Source: Euzebyella marina
GTDB taxonomy: Bacteria > Bacteroidota > Bacteroidia > Flavobacteriales > Flavobacteriaceae
DNA: 64,000 bases
Assembly: GCF_014855515.1 (NCBI RefSeq)
Contig: NZ_JACYFK010000002.1
Location: forward strand, 744,001 to 808,000
Reading direction: 5' to 3'
Numbering within the stretch: the first letter of the stretch is position 1; the number at the start of each line of letters is the position of its first letter. The translations under genes were made by a program, and so were the position numbers. The notes below the pieces were generated by a model that worked only from the letters and a program-made list of their open reading frames with translations, was not told the origin of the DNA and ran no database searches. Shown here piece by piece: positions 8,305-17,108 of this stretch.

Positions 8305-9246
8305 ATGACAATAACGCAATTACAATACGTTCTGGCGGTCGCAGAACATCAAAATTTTACCTTGGCCGCACAAAAGAGCTTCGTTACCCAACCTACTTTG
8401 AGCATGCAAGTTCAAAAACTGGAAGATGAGCTCGATGTGTTAATATTCGATCGTAGTAAGAAACCTATTACCATCACCGAAGTCGGTAAAAAAATTGTCG
8501 AACAGGCCAAGAATATCGTAAACGAAGCTCATAGAATTCAAGATATTGTAGACCAAGAAAAGGGCTTTATAGGAGGTGATTATACGTTGGGCATCATACC
8601 TACAGTTATGCCGACCCTACTACCCATGTTTTTGAAAACCTTTATTAAAAGATACCCCAAGGTCAACCTAATTATTAAGGAACAAAGCACCGAAAGCCTG
8701 ATAAGAAATATTCAAGACGGGCATATCGACGCGGGTATTGCCGCTACACCTCTTGAAATCGAATTCATTAAAGAACGCCCCTTGTACTATGAGCCGTTTG
8801 TGGGTTATGTACCTAAGAACCATAGGCTCAATGGCCAAGACAAACTGAAACCGGAAGATTTAGATATAAATGACGTGCTCTTACTTCAAGACGGACACTG
8901 TTTTCGTGATGGCGTTATCAATCTATGCCAAGCCCCTCGAAATTTTCAGGAAGAACATTTTAGGTTGCAAAGCGGAAGTTTTGAAACCTTGGTGAACTTA
9001 GCTGATGAAGACCTTGGCATGACCTTATTGCCGTATTTAAATACTTTAGAACTGGATGAACAAAAAAGAAGTAAACTAAAGTTTTTCGAAAATCCTTCAC
9101 CGGCCCGCGAGGTAAGTCTGATCTATCATAAAAGTGAGCTAAAGATTCAGATTACCGAGGCGCTCAGAGATGTGATACTCGGCATTGTTAGGGGTGCCAT
9201 TGCTTTTCAAGATGTAAAAATCGTGAGTCCTGTGAACAAGAAATAG
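8305..9246 (+). CDS. oxyR: Hydrogen peroxide-sensing LysR-type regulator OxyR
   Basis: A 313-residue LysR family regulator. The N-terminal winged helix-turn-helix (residues 1-60) begins MTITQLQYVLAVAEHQNFT. The substrate domain carries the redox cysteine pair in GHCFRDGVINLC, matching the GHC...C pattern of OxyR (Cys199 and Cys208 in E. coli). Disulfide formation between these converts OxyR to an activator. Its divergent neighbour dps is a classical OxyR target. Single gene, followed by a strong hairpin terminator. Confidence 0.95.
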   Translation: MTITQLQYVLAVAEHQNFTLAAQKSFVTQPTLSMQVQKLEDELDVLIFDRSKKPITITEVGKKIVEQAKNIVNEAHRIQDIVDQEKGFIGGDYTLGIIPTVMPTLLPMFLKTFIKRYPKVNLIIKEQSTESLIRNIQDGHIDAGIAATPLEIEFIKERPLYYEPFVGYVPKNHRLNGQDKLKPEDLDINDVLLLQDGHCFRDGVINLCQAPRNFQEEHFRLQSGSFETLVNLADEDLGMTLLPYLNTLELDEQKRSKLKFFENPSPAREVSLIYHKSELKIQITEALRDVILGIVRGAIAFQDVKIVSPVNKK

Positions 9247-9253
9247 ATTCAAC

Positions 9254-9285
9254 AAAAAATCCCTCCGTTGCGGAGGGATTTTTTT
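9254..9285. terminator. Bidirectional terminator after oxyR
   Basis: Arms AATCCCTCCG (9258-9267) and CGGAGGGATT (9271-9280) with a TTG loop. The stem has an A-run to the left (9254-9259) and a T-run to the right (9279-9285), so it can end transcription of oxyR and of the convergent small gene, whose stop codon lies inside the T-run. Confidence 0.88.
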
Positions 9286-9481
9286 ATGCCTTTAAATAAA
9301 TTAAACTTTGTTGAAGTTCTGGTTTGTCAGTTATAAACTGCTGCAACCAGAGTTTAAGTTCTTCGATTTCTTCGGGGAGTAATCTGGTAACTGCTTTTTT
9401 CAATTCTTTTAAAAACAGCCTTGAATCGAAACTAACTTTTTTCAGTACAGTTTTAGTGTACTCAAGCATAGCTTTAGCCAT
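9284..9481 (-). CDS. Small conserved hypothetical protein (65 aa)
   Basis: A small basic, helical protein with the pattern KTVLKKVSFDSRLF, KELKKA and LLPEEIEELKLWL. I recall similar short proteins of unknown function across Flavobacteriia, which is why I accept it as a real gene. The ATG at 9481 (MAKAMLEYTK) is preferred; the frame is open to a GTG at 9520. No domain with a known role is recognised and there is no signal peptide. It is convergent with oxyR. Confidence 0.62.
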   Translation of the reverse strand: MAKAMLEYTKTVLKKVSFDSRLFLKELKKAVTRLLPEEIEELKLWLQQFITDKPELQQSLIYLKA

Positions 9482-9632
9482 ATGTGAAAAATCTTTAGTT
9501 AATTGTTTCTTGTGAAGCACAGCTTCAAGCTAAAGTTAAACATTAAAGCCCTTTTTATATTGCTAGTTCGTTGTTAAAAGTTCGCCAAATTCTTGTTAAA
9601 AGCCCTATTTTTGGGCTATTAGAGCTTTTTAT

Positions 9633-10901
9633 ATGAAATCATTCCTACCCGCATTACTATTGGCACTGTTGTTATTAAGTTGCGCCACGAAGTCTAAAAT
9701 TGTCAGTAGAACAACAGAGAATATCTTGAATTCTAAATTCTACGAATCACAATTTACCGGCTTTGTATTATTTGATCCGGAAACAAAAGACACCCTTTAC
9801 AATCAAAACGGATCGAAATACTTCACCCCGGCCAGTAACACTAAAATTTTTACGCTTTACACTTCCCTGAAGATGTTGCCCGATAGTTTGCCATCATTAT
9901 TCTATCATCAAGCATCGGATACAACCTATGTTCAAGGAACTGGCGACCCGACTTTTCTACATCCTTATTTTGATGATTTAAAAGCGCTTGAATTCCTCAG
10001 GAAGCAAAACAATGTCAAACTATATCTGGGCAATCTTATCGATGAGAGACTTGGCCCTGGTTGGTCATGGGGAGATTATCAGTACTATTATCAACCTGAA
10101 AGAAGCGCAATGCCTCTTTATGGCAATGTAACTACACTTCAAAACATTCAAGAACCGAAGGTGCTACCTGCCGTGTTTGTTGATAGTGTGGTACGGGTAA
10201 ACGCTGCCGATAATAGAAAGGCTGAAGAAAACATCTTCTTTTTTGACGGTAACCGAAAAGACACTTTAGAAGTACCTTTTAGAACAGGGCCCCAACTAAC
10301 CAAATCTATTCTGGAATCAGAACTTAACAGAGCAATTGAACTGACCGATAAAAAGACATCTCCATCTTTAAAAACTTTTTATGGTATAGAATCAGATACT
10401 GTTTATCGCAGAATGATGCATAACAGTGATAATTTTATAGCTGAGCAATTACTGATTTTAGCTTCATCAACCTTGTCTGACACACTCGACAGCCAAAGAG
10501 CGAGAGATTTCATGTTAGAAAATTTTCTTTGGGATCTAAAACAAGAACCGCGATGGGTAGATGGTTCCGGATTATCAAGATACAATCTCATTACCCCAGA
10601 ATCACTAATTCAAGTATTACACAAATTGTATACAGAGCTACCGAGGGATAGGTTACTGAGCTTCTTTCCTACTGGTGGAAAGTCAGGAACTTTAAAAAAT
10701 TGGTATCCCGGTATTGACAAGCCTTATATCTATGCTAAGACCGGAAGCTTAAGCAACAACCATTGTCTTAGCGGATTTTTGATTACCAAATCAGGTAAAA
10801 CTTTAATTTTCAGCTTTATGAACAATCACTTTCGGGAATCTTCTTCTGAGGTCAAAAAGAGAATGCAGCTTATATTGGAAAAAGTAAGGGACACTTATTA
10901 A
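9633..10901 (+). CDS. dacB: D-alanyl-D-alanine carboxypeptidase/endopeptidase (PBP4/DacB family), lipoprotein
   Basis: A 422-residue serine peptidase of family S13 that trims or cleaves peptide cross-links in peptidoglycan. The three penicillin-binding motifs are visible: SxxK as SNTK (about residue 69), SxN as SDN (about 269) and KTG in YAKTGSL (about 370). The N-terminus is a lipoprotein signal with lipobox LLSC, so it is anchored in the outer or inner membrane facing the periplasm. The 112-bp upstream region contains TTGTTAAAAG twice, 23 bp apart, and a short hairpin (AGCCC/GGGCT, 9601-9616) just before the start, of unclear meaning. Confidence 0.92.
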   Translation: MKSFLPALLLALLLLSCATKSKIVSRTTENILNSKFYESQFTGFVLFDPETKDTLYNQNGSKYFTPASNTKIFTLYTSLKMLPDSLPSLFYHQASDTTYVQGTGDPTFLHPYFDDLKALEFLRKQNNVKLYLGNLIDERLGPGWSWGDYQYYYQPERSAMPLYGNVTTLQNIQEPKVLPAVFVDSVVRVNAADNRKAEENIFFFDGNRKDTLEVPFRTGPQLTKSILESELNRAIELTDKKTSPSLKTFYGIESDTVYRRMMHNSDNFIAEQLLILASSTLSDTLDSQRARDFMLENFLWDLKQEPRWVDGSGLSRYNLITPESLIQVLHKLYTELPRDRLLSFFPTGGKSGTLKNWYPGIDKPYIYAKTGSLSNNHCLSGFLITKSGKTLIFSFMNNHFRESSSEVKKRMQLILEKVRDTY

Positions 10902-10909
10902 GAAGGATG

Positions 10910-11497
10910 TTACTGACCTAATAATTGGTGAATCTTAGCGTACTGTAAAAGCATGATGGATTTAGCATCTCGAATTTCACCACTTGCTATCATGCCCATG
11001 GCCGATTCAAAATCAAGTTCTAAAACTTCTATGTTCTCCGTTTCATCTTCGGCTCCACCGCCCTCGTTCACTCTCATCTTTTCTTTATACTCTCCAACGA
11101 AAAAATAAAGTATTTCAGTGACCGATCCAGGAGACATATAGCTTTCAAAAACTTTTCTGACCCGGTCTATTTGATAACCGGTTTCTTCCTCTACCTCTTT
11201 TTTGATACACTCCTCAGGGTTCAAGCCATCTAAAAGACCTGCGCAAACCTCAACCATCATACCATCTTCGTTACCATTCACGTAAGTTGGCATTCTAAAT
11301 TGCTTGGTCAGAACAATGGTGCCCTTCTTTTTGTTATAAAGCAAGATGGCGGCACCATTACCGCGGTCATAGGCTTCACGCTGTTGAGTCTCCCAAGAAC
11401 CATCATCTTTCTGGTATTCGTATGTATACTTATTTAAAATGTACCAATTATCGGATAGTACCTTTTTTTCAATGTTCTTAATTCGATTGTTTTTCAT
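10910..11497 (-). CDS. NUDIX hydrolase, GDP-mannose/ADP-ribose pyrophosphatase type (NudK-like)
   Basis: A protein of 195 residues that hydrolyses a nucleoside diphosphate sugar. The NUDIX box is visible as GLLDGLNPEECIKKEVEEETGYQ split around the catalytic REExEE-like core (here KEVEEETG, with Lys at the usual Arg position). The N-terminal arrangement and the KQFRMPTY segment match the NudK/ADP-ribose pyrophosphatase group. The ATG at 11497 (MKNNRIKN) is chosen over an upstream GTG at 11518, which would overlap the upstream gene's stop codon. It is convergent with dacB at 8 bp and closely follows the GMC oxidoreductase pair. Confidence 0.88.
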   Translation of the reverse strand: MKNNRIKNIEKKVLSDNWYILNKYTYEYQKDDGSWETQQREAYDRGNGAAILLYNKKKGTIVLTKQFRMPTYVNGNEDGMMVEVCAGLLDGLNPEECIKKEVEEETGYQIDRVRKVFESYMSPGSVTEILYFFVGEYKEKMRVNEGGGAEDETENIEVLELDFESAMGMIASGEIRDAKSIMLLQYAKIHQLLGQ

Positions 11498-11505
11498 GCA
11501 ATTGG

Positions 11506-12099
11506 CTAGAGACTCCACTTATTTCCAACCTCAGAAAGAGGTTTACAAGATTCGTACCCACCAGGAATTGGGTCATAGCTCAAGATTTTCTCCCCTACCT
11601 CTTCCGAAGTGGTGTAGGCCCATATGGCCATCGACTTCATTGAACGATAGAAACCGATGGGTTCTTGATCTCCCACCGTAGTTCCCCAAACACCTGGGCT
11701 AAATTTTCCTGAAGTCTTTTCTTGCTCCTCCAAAACCTTTTTCTTGTCAGTTTCGTTCAGCTCATAAAAATTGGCTCCAAAGTCATTTTGACACTTCTTG
11801 TTAAATTCTGCGATTTGATTTCTTAGGTTTTCTTGTCCCTTTTCGTCATAGGTGTTCGCAACCACTTTATCGATAAAAATATCTGACTTGACATCTAAAC
11901 CTCCAGGAGTTTCCGTTCTAGGAAGTACCATATCTATAATAGATGCTATTGTTAGAGCCTCTTTTTTAGAAAAGAATTCAGGGTTCCAGTCCAATCGCTT
12001 TTCATCTTTACAAGATTGTAATAGCGAAAATAACGAAGGTGCGATAACCGTAGCACCGGCCAACAGTCCGGTTCGCTTAAGGGCTTTTCTCCTATCCAT
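11506..12099 (-). CDS. Gluconate 2-dehydrogenase subunit 3 family protein, Tat-exported
   Basis: A 197-residue protein beginning MDRRKALKRTG with a twin-arginine motif, a hydrophobic stretch, and a cysteine in LLQSC that could be a lipobox. The rest matches the gluconate 2-dehydrogenase subunit 3 family, the small partner of periplasmic GMC-type sugar dehydrogenases. It starts 2 bp after the stop of the GMC gene and the GMC protein has no signal of its own, so the flavoprotein is probably exported together with this subunit through Tat. The open frame extends to 12189 inside the GMC gene but the Tat signal fixes the ATG at 12099. Confidence 0.85.
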   Translation of the reverse strand: MDRRKALKRTGLLAGATVIAPSLFSLLQSCKDEKRLDWNPEFFSKKEALTIASIIDMVLPRTETPGGLDVKSDIFIDKVVANTYDEKGQENLRNQIAEFNKKCQNDFGANFYELNETDKKKVLEEQEKTSGKFSPGVWGTTVGDQEPIGFYRSMKSMAIWAYTTSEEVGEKILSYDPIPGGYESCKPLSEVGNKWSL

Positions 12100-12101
12100 A
12101 A

Positions 12102-13802
12102 TTAAATATTTCGTTTTTTTAATTCTGATACGGCATGGTCTGCTGCCCTGGCAGTCAATGCCATGTAAGTCAAAGAAGGGTTGACGCATGAAGATGAAGT
12201 CATACAGGCCCCATCGGTTACAAAAACGTTTTTTGCCCCGTGTACTTGATTGAATTCATTCAATACCGCTGTTTTAGAATCTTTACCCATTCTGGCCGTA
12301 CCCATCTCATGCACACCGTACCCTGGCGGATGTTCATTATCGAACCCAAGCACATCTTTCAGACCTGCCTTTTCGAGCATTTCTACCGCATCTTCTTGAA
12401 TCTGTTTATTCAATGCTTTTTCATTTTCTTTAAACTCTGCATCGATGGACAGGGTGGGTTGGCCCCACTTATCAAGAACTTCTTTATTTAAGGAAATTTT
12501 GTTGTCATGATACGGTAGGCATTCGGCAAAACCGGTAATGAAAAATTCCCAAGGCCCTGGTTTTAACATATTGTCTTTAAAATCGGCACCGAACGACTCG
12601 GTATTAGCGGCATTACCGCCTCGATAGCCGCCACCTTGAAAACCAAAGCCCCTAACAAATTTATCCGATTTGGTTTGTTCGTCAACATTCCAGTAGCGTG
12701 GTATATAAATACCGTTAGGCCTTCTGCCCTTATAGTACTTGTCATCGAACCCATTAACCTTGCCCATAGCACCGACACGGTAGGTATGATCCATCAAATT
12801 ATGCCCAAGCTCGCCACTATCGTTACCTAAACCATTTTCAAATCTGTTTGAAACAGAATTCATCAGTATTTGTGTAGTACTCAATGTTGAAGCGTTCACA
12901 AATATAATTTTGGCCGAGTACTCAATATCTTCGTTGGTTTCGGCATCGATAATTCTTACCCCCGTCGCTTTGCCCTTTTTATCATCATAAATTACGGATT
13001 GCACTATCGAATACGGTCTAATCGTCAGATTACCGGTGGCATTTGCCGGTGGCAATGTAACCGCATTACTGCTGAAGTAAGCACCATAAGGGCACCCTCT
13101 ACTACATCTATTTCTGTATTGGCACTGCCCCCTACCATTATGGGGTTGCGTCAAGTGGGCCACCCGCCCTATAATCATATGCCTTCCCGGAAAATCTTTT
13201 TCTATTCTACCCTTCACATGCTTCTCAACACAGTTAAGTTCCATTGGGGGCAAAAAATGGCTGTCGGGCAATTGTGGAAGCCCTAGAGACTCACCACTAA
13301 TACCGGCAAACTTTTCTACGTAAGAGTACCAAGGTTCTATGTCTTTATAGCGAATGGGCCAATCAATACCATGACCGTCTTTGGCATTGGCCTCAAAATC
13401 AAGATCGCTCCAGCGATAGGTTTGTTTTCCCCAAAGTAATGATTTGCCTCCCATTTGATGACCCCTAAGCCATAAAAAGGGCTTCACCTCAGTGTAGGGA
13501 TTGGCTTCATCGTCTGCCCAGAAATGCTCGGTATCTTGACCGACCCAACCAGAGCGAATGTTTTTGTAATGCTTTTTCTTCTGTTCAGGGGTAAGTCCAC
13601 CACGGTAATCCATATCCCATGGGTCTAAATGCATGGTAGGATAATCCACTACGTGTTCCACAATGTTACCCCTTTCGAGCACCAAAGTCTTTAGTCCTTT
13701 TTCACAAAGTTCTTTGGCAGCCCAACCGCCACTGATACCTGATCCTATGACAATGGCATCATAGGTCATGTCTTTTTTAGCGTCAATATTATAATTCGCC
13801 AT
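12102..13802 (-). CDS. GMC family FAD-dependent oxidoreductase
   Basis: A 566-residue glucose-methanol-choline type oxidoreductase that oxidises an alcohol or sugar hydroxyl. The FAD-binding Rossmann motif DAIVIGSGISGGWAAKEL lies near residue 15, a cysteine-rich stretch CQYRNRCSRGCPYG near 227 resembles that in periplasmic sugar dehydrogenases, and the C-terminal GMC_oxred_C domain has YGVHEMGTARMG and SSCVNPSLTYMALTA. The natural substrate is unknown. First gene of a two-gene operon with the Tat-exported subunit 3 homologue. Confidence 0.9.
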   Translation of the reverse strand: MANYNIDAKKDMTYDAIVIGSGISGGWAAKELCEKGLKTLVLERGNIVEHVVDYPTMHLDPWDMDYRGGLTPEQKKKHYKNIRSGWVGQDTEHFWADDEANPYTEVKPFLWLRGHQMGGKSLLWGKQTYRWSDLDFEANAKDGHGIDWPIRYKDIEPWYSYVEKFAGISGESLGLPQLPDSHFLPPMELNCVEKHVKGRIEKDFPGRHMIIGRVAHLTQPHNGRGQCQYRNRCSRGCPYGAYFSSNAVTLPPANATGNLTIRPYSIVQSVIYDDKKGKATGVRIIDAETNEDIEYSAKIIFVNASTLSTTQILMNSVSNRFENGLGNDSGELGHNLMDHTYRVGAMGKVNGFDDKYYKGRRPNGIYIPRYWNVDEQTKSDKFVRGFGFQGGGYRGGNAANTESFGADFKDNMLKPGPWEFFITGFAECLPYHDNKISLNKEVLDKWGQPTLSIDAEFKENEKALNKQIQEDAVEMLEKAGLKDVLGFDNEHPPGYGVHEMGTARMGKDSKTAVLNEFNQVHGAKNVFVTDGACMTSSSCVNPSLTYMALTARAADHAVSELKKRNI

Positions 13803-13893
13803 AAAATCGTTAATTCATCTTTTCCGAAGATAAGAATTATTCAACCAGACGGCAAGCCATCGTCATTTTCTCAAAAATAGAGGGGTTAACTTT

Positions 13894-14313
13894 CTATAGA
13901 TAATTGGCATTGAACACTTCTTCCAACAAACTTTTAGAAAGAGGTTTATCAAAATGACCTTTGACAGATGGATGCCCTTTAGCCTTCTTACGATCTCTGG
14001 AATTTGTAAAAGCAGAAAGAATATAGATGTCAGTACCGGGATTTCCCTGCGTCATTTTCTCGAAATTCGAAAGAAAAGTCCACCCATCCATGCCGGGCAT
14101 AATCAAATCAAGAAGAATGATATCAGGTCTTTCCTCCTCATTATCCAAGGTATCGGAGAAAATTTTCAGAGCTGTCTCAGCGCTATCGAAATCAACCACC
14201 TTGCAGTTACTGTTCCACTGTTCTATTCCGTAACGGGTAGCAAAAATGGATACAAAATCATCATCTATTACCCATACGACCAATTGTGTGTTCGTTACCG
14301 AGTTAGATTCCAT
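13894..14313 (-). CDS. Single-domain response regulator
   Basis: A 139-residue CheY-like receiver without an output domain. Visible: the acidic pocket VIDDDF, the phosphoacceptor Asp in DIILLDLIMPGMDGW, the switch Ser in YILSAF and the conserved Lys in HFDKPL. It probably relays phosphate or binds a partner protein. No kinase gene lies next to it; it stands alone between the GMC operon and an AIM24-like gene. Confidence 0.85.
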   Translation of the reverse strand: MESNSVTNTQLVVWVIDDDFVSIFATRYGIEQWNSNCKVVDFDSAETALKIFSDTLDNEEERPDIILLDLIMPGMDGWTFLSNFEKMTQGNPGTDIYILSAFTNSRDRKKAKGHPSVKGHFDKPLSKSLLEEVFNANYL

Positions 14314-14595
14314 GAATTAAATTTGAAAGGGCATTAGGGGCACAAAACTGAAGTTTACGGCGTAAATATAATTAAAAGTAGGCATGCCAACACAATCTTT
14401 CTGAGCTTATTACGGCCTTCTAAAGGTTTATCAATTGAATTTATCTTTTGAAAAAGGCATGTACTTTCCACTCCTATTCTTAAAAATGTATTACCATTCC
14501 AGTCTTCTAGATCCTTCAAAATCGTGGAAGTTCAAGCCAATTAATCAAAGGGAATCCAGTAATAGCAATTGAATTTACGGAAGGGAAAAATTTGT
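14314..14595. other. Intergenic region without recognised gene
   Basis: 282 bp of A+T-rich DNA between two minus-strand genes. On the minus strand a TATATTTA (close to the Bacteroidota -7 element) occurs near 14366, suitable for the receiver gene. No open frame with coding character, tRNA-like fold or strong hairpin was found. Confidence 0.5.
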
Positions 14596-15393
14596 TTAAA
14601 AACGATTATCACCGCCCACGATATCTCCCAAGGTGCCTAAAATACTACCTTCTCCCTTGTCTTTTCCCCCTCTAGGAACCGAGGCCAAAACACGGCCAGC
14701 CAAACGGCTGAATGGCAATGATTGTATATATACGGTACCTGGCCCACGAAGCGTTGCGAAAAACAAGCCTTCGCCCCCAAAAACCGTATTTTTGATTCCA
14801 CCAATGAACTCGATATCGTAATCGACATCTTTTGAAAAGCCTACGATGCAGCCGGTATCTACTCGAAGCACCTCTCCGGGTGCCAATATTTTTTTGGCCA
14901 AAGTACCTCCTGCATGTACAAATGCCAGGCCATCACCTTCAAGCTTTTGCATAATGAAACCTTCACCACCGAAAAGGCCCCGCCCGAGTTTTCTAGAGAA
15001 TTCTATACCTACTGAAACACCTTTGGCCGCACACAGAAAGGCATCTTTCTGGCAAATAAATTTACCCTGCTTTTCTGAAAGGTCTATTGGAACAATTTTA
15101 CCGGGATATGGAGAGGCAAAACTAACTTGTTTTTTTCCTTGGCCTACATTTAAAAACGCGGTCATAAACAAGCTCTCGCCCGTTAATATGCGCTTTCCCG
15201 CAGAAAATATCTTGCCCAACACCCCTGAATCTTGGTTCGAGCCATCTCCAAAAATGGTATCCATTTTAATATCGGAGTCCATCATCATAAAGCTTCCGGC
15301 TTCGGCAACCACCGCCTCTTGAGGGTCTAGCTCAATTTCTACGTATTGCATCTCTTCGCCGTAAATCTGATAGTCTATTTCGTGTGCATTCAT
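14596..15393 (-). CDS. AIM24/TIGR00266 family protein
   Basis: A 265-residue protein of the AIM24 family (TIGR00266), a beta-rich fold found in bacteria and mitochondria. It begins MNAHEIDYQIYGEEMQYVEI and has the repeated motifs GSFMMMDSDI, GGEGFIMQKLEGDG and GGEGLFFATLRGPG. No enzymatic role is established; bacterial members have been proposed to act in surface or membrane organisation. No signal peptide is seen. Confidence 0.85.
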   Translation of the reverse strand: MNAHEIDYQIYGEEMQYVEIELDPQEAVVAEAGSFMMMDSDIKMDTIFGDGSNQDSGVLGKIFSAGKRILTGESLFMTAFLNVGQGKKQVSFASPYPGKIVPIDLSEKQGKFICQKDAFLCAAKGVSVGIEFSRKLGRGLFGGEGFIMQKLEGDGLAFVHAGGTLAKKILAPGEVLRVDTGCIVGFSKDVDYDIEFIGGIKNTVFGGEGLFFATLRGPGTVYIQSLPFSRLAGRVLASVPRGGKDKGEGSILGTLGDIVGGDNRF

Positions 15394-15461
15394 TTTTTTG
15401 ATTGATTTATTGTGATGTCTATTGGTTGTCTATACCAATAGTTTTGTTACAAAAACTCTAA

Positions 15462-15929
15462 TTATTTTGAACTTTTCACTTTCACCGTCCACTCAAAGTT
15501 AAAAGTAGAAACCACGACTCCCTGTTCGTTAACACCTACAGATTTCATCCAAAAGGTTTGCCCCTCGGCCGTGGCGACAGTTTTATCAATGGCCTCTTTG
15601 ATAAGATGCCCATCATTACATGTAAACGTAATTTTACCGGTGGCCTTTTTTGAAAAATTAGCATTGTTATTGGCGACCAGCATACTAATTTTCTTTTTGC
15701 TTTTTCTGATTTCGTTAATGACCATAGCACCTGTACTTAACTCAGCGGCCATACCTTGAACGGCCCAAAACATACTCTTAAATGGGTTCTGATTGCGCCA
15801 AGAATGCTTAACAGTTACCACGCAGGTATCCCCATTTAATGATTTTACCCGAACACCCGTCCACCAAGCGGCAGGTAATTTGAAAAAAGTGAATTGATTG
15901 AACTTTTGTGCGGTAACGCCCATATCCAT
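15462..15929 (-). CDS. DUF4442 domain-containing protein, hot-dog thioesterase-like
   Basis: A 155-residue protein of the DUF4442 family, related to the hot-dog fold acyl-CoA thioesterases. The segment FKSMFWAVQGMAAELSTGAM corresponds to the hot-dog central helix. The substrate is unknown. The ATG at 15929 (MDMGVTAQKF) is chosen; a TTG at 15944 would add five residues. It lies 68 bp upstream of the AIM24-like gene on the same strand. Confidence 0.8.
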   Translation of the reverse strand: MDMGVTAQKFNQFTFFKLPAAWWTGVRVKSLNGDTCVVTVKHSWRNQNPFKSMFWAVQGMAAELSTGAMVINEIRKSKKKISMLVANNNANFSKKATGKITFTCNDGHLIKEAIDKTVATAEGQTFWMKSVGVNEQGVVVSTFNFEWTVKVKSSK

Positions 15930-16003
15930 TAAGGTTTTACTCAAAAATATGCAAAATAACCGAATTTAAAATTGTTAATTTTATCTTAAATTTAAGTACT
16001 TTG

Positions 16004-16037
16004 TTTTGCATAGTACCTTTTTTTAGAAATATATTTG
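16004..16037 (+). promoter_or_regulatory. Bacteroidota-type promoter for the DUF4870 gene
   Basis: TTTTG (16004-16008), a 21-bp spacer and TATATTTG (16030-16037) match the Bacteroidota sigma factor consensus (TTTG, 19-22 bp, TAnnTTTG). The ATG follows 20 bp downstream, giving a short leader. Confidence 0.65.
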
Positions 16038-16056
16038 CATAAGAAATTACTAAGTC

Positions 16057-16539
16057 ATGGAAAGTACAATCACCAAACACGAACGAAATCTATCGGCATT
16101 GATACATGCATCGACCTTTTCAAGGTTCCTTATTCCCTTCGGTAATTTTATCATTCCGTTGGTACTTTGGACAGCCAATAAGAACGAGAATTCATTTGTC
16201 GACTACAATGGCAAACAAGCCCTGAATTTTCAAATCAGCTTACTGATTTACTCGGTAGTATTGGGGGTCATTAGCATTCCTTTCTTTGTAGGTTTCTTTC
16301 CCGATATTTTCGATTTCGGCTTCTTCGGTTTCGACAAATTGAACAACTATAACAATTTTTCAATCAATTTCGATCCTGACAATTTCAGGTTTGGATCTTG
16401 GCTTATACCACTAAGTCTTGCTGGGCTGGCACATGCTGCTCTTTTCATCATTAACGTGGTATACACCCTATTGGCTACTATTAGAACGAACGAGGGCCAA
16501 TATTTTGAATACCCCTTGACCATTAAGTTTATTAAATAA
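16057..16539 (+). CDS. DUF4870 domain-containing membrane protein
   Basis: A 160-residue integral membrane protein. The DUF4870 hallmark is visible: LIHASTFSRFLIPFGNFIIPLV followed by NKNENSFVDYNGKQALNFQ and a second membrane segment, then two further segments after a Phe/Asn-rich loop. Function is unknown. Members are often encoded with PspC and PadR genes, as here, where it lies 176 bp upstream of a PadR gene on the same strand. Confidence 0.85.
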   Translation: MESTITKHERNLSALIHASTFSRFLIPFGNFIIPLVLWTANKNENSFVDYNGKQALNFQISLLIYSVVLGVISIPFFVGFFPDIFDFGFFGFDKLNNYNNFSINFDPDNFRFGSWLIPLSLAGLAHAALFIINVVYTLLATIRTNEGQYFEYPLTIKFIK

Positions 16540-16715
16540 AATGGGGCTCATCAACCCTTAACTAACGGAGTTTATTCATCAATCAAAATCATCAATCAAC
16601 GGTAACATGTTTATTCATCTATCAAAAAACGAACAGTCAACCAATGCAGAAGACATTTTCAAAACAAACACGTTCCCCCAATGTGAAGGAACTGCATAAA
16701 AAGCAAAACGAGATT

Positions 16716-17045
16716 ATGAACGTAGAAAATACAAAGGCGCAAATGCGCAAAGGGGTTCTCGAATACTGCATCCTTTCCATTTTAAACGGAAATGACAAGT
16801 ATGCCTCAGAGATTCTTGAAACCCTTAAAGATGCCAAAATGTTGGTAGTAGAAGGTACTATTTATCCCCTTCTCACCCGTCTGAAAAATGCAGGTTTGCT
16901 CAGCTATCGCTGGGAAGAATCAACTTCAGGACCACCTAGAAAGTACTATGCCCTAACCGAAACAGGTAAGCTTTTCTTGAAAGAGCTTGATTCGACCTGG
17001 GATGAACTTAGAACGGCTACCAACTTGGTAACCAATAACCGATAA
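16716..17045 (+). CDS. PadR family transcriptional regulator
   Basis: A 109-residue PadR repressor, a single winged helix-turn-helix with a C-terminal dimer helix. Visible: MRKGVLEYCILSIL, YASEILETLK, VVEGTIYPLLTRLKNAGLL and SGPPRKYYALTETG, all hallmarks of the family. The ATG at 16716 (MNVENTKAQ) is chosen; the frame is open upstream to 16644 but those residues have no family support. It precedes the PspC gene by 63 bp and most likely controls this module. Confidence 0.92.
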   Translation: MNVENTKAQMRKGVLEYCILSILNGNDKYASEILETLKDAKMLVVEGTIYPLLTRLKNAGLLSYRWEESTSGPPRKYYALTETGKLFLKELDSTWDELRTATNLVTNNR

Positions 17046-17108
17046 ACTAACGAACATAGCTATATGCCCTAAAAGGCTAACAACAACACAAGCCTAAAAA
17101 CAACGACA

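Noticed and set aside
9601-9616. AGCCC/GGGCT hairpin before dacB as a riboswitch or terminator
   Set aside because: A 5-bp stem with no U-run, too weak to support either role.
14846-15322. 158-residue open frame opposite the AIM24-like gene
   Set aside because: Shadow of the AIM24 family gene; proline/serine-rich with no recognisable domain.
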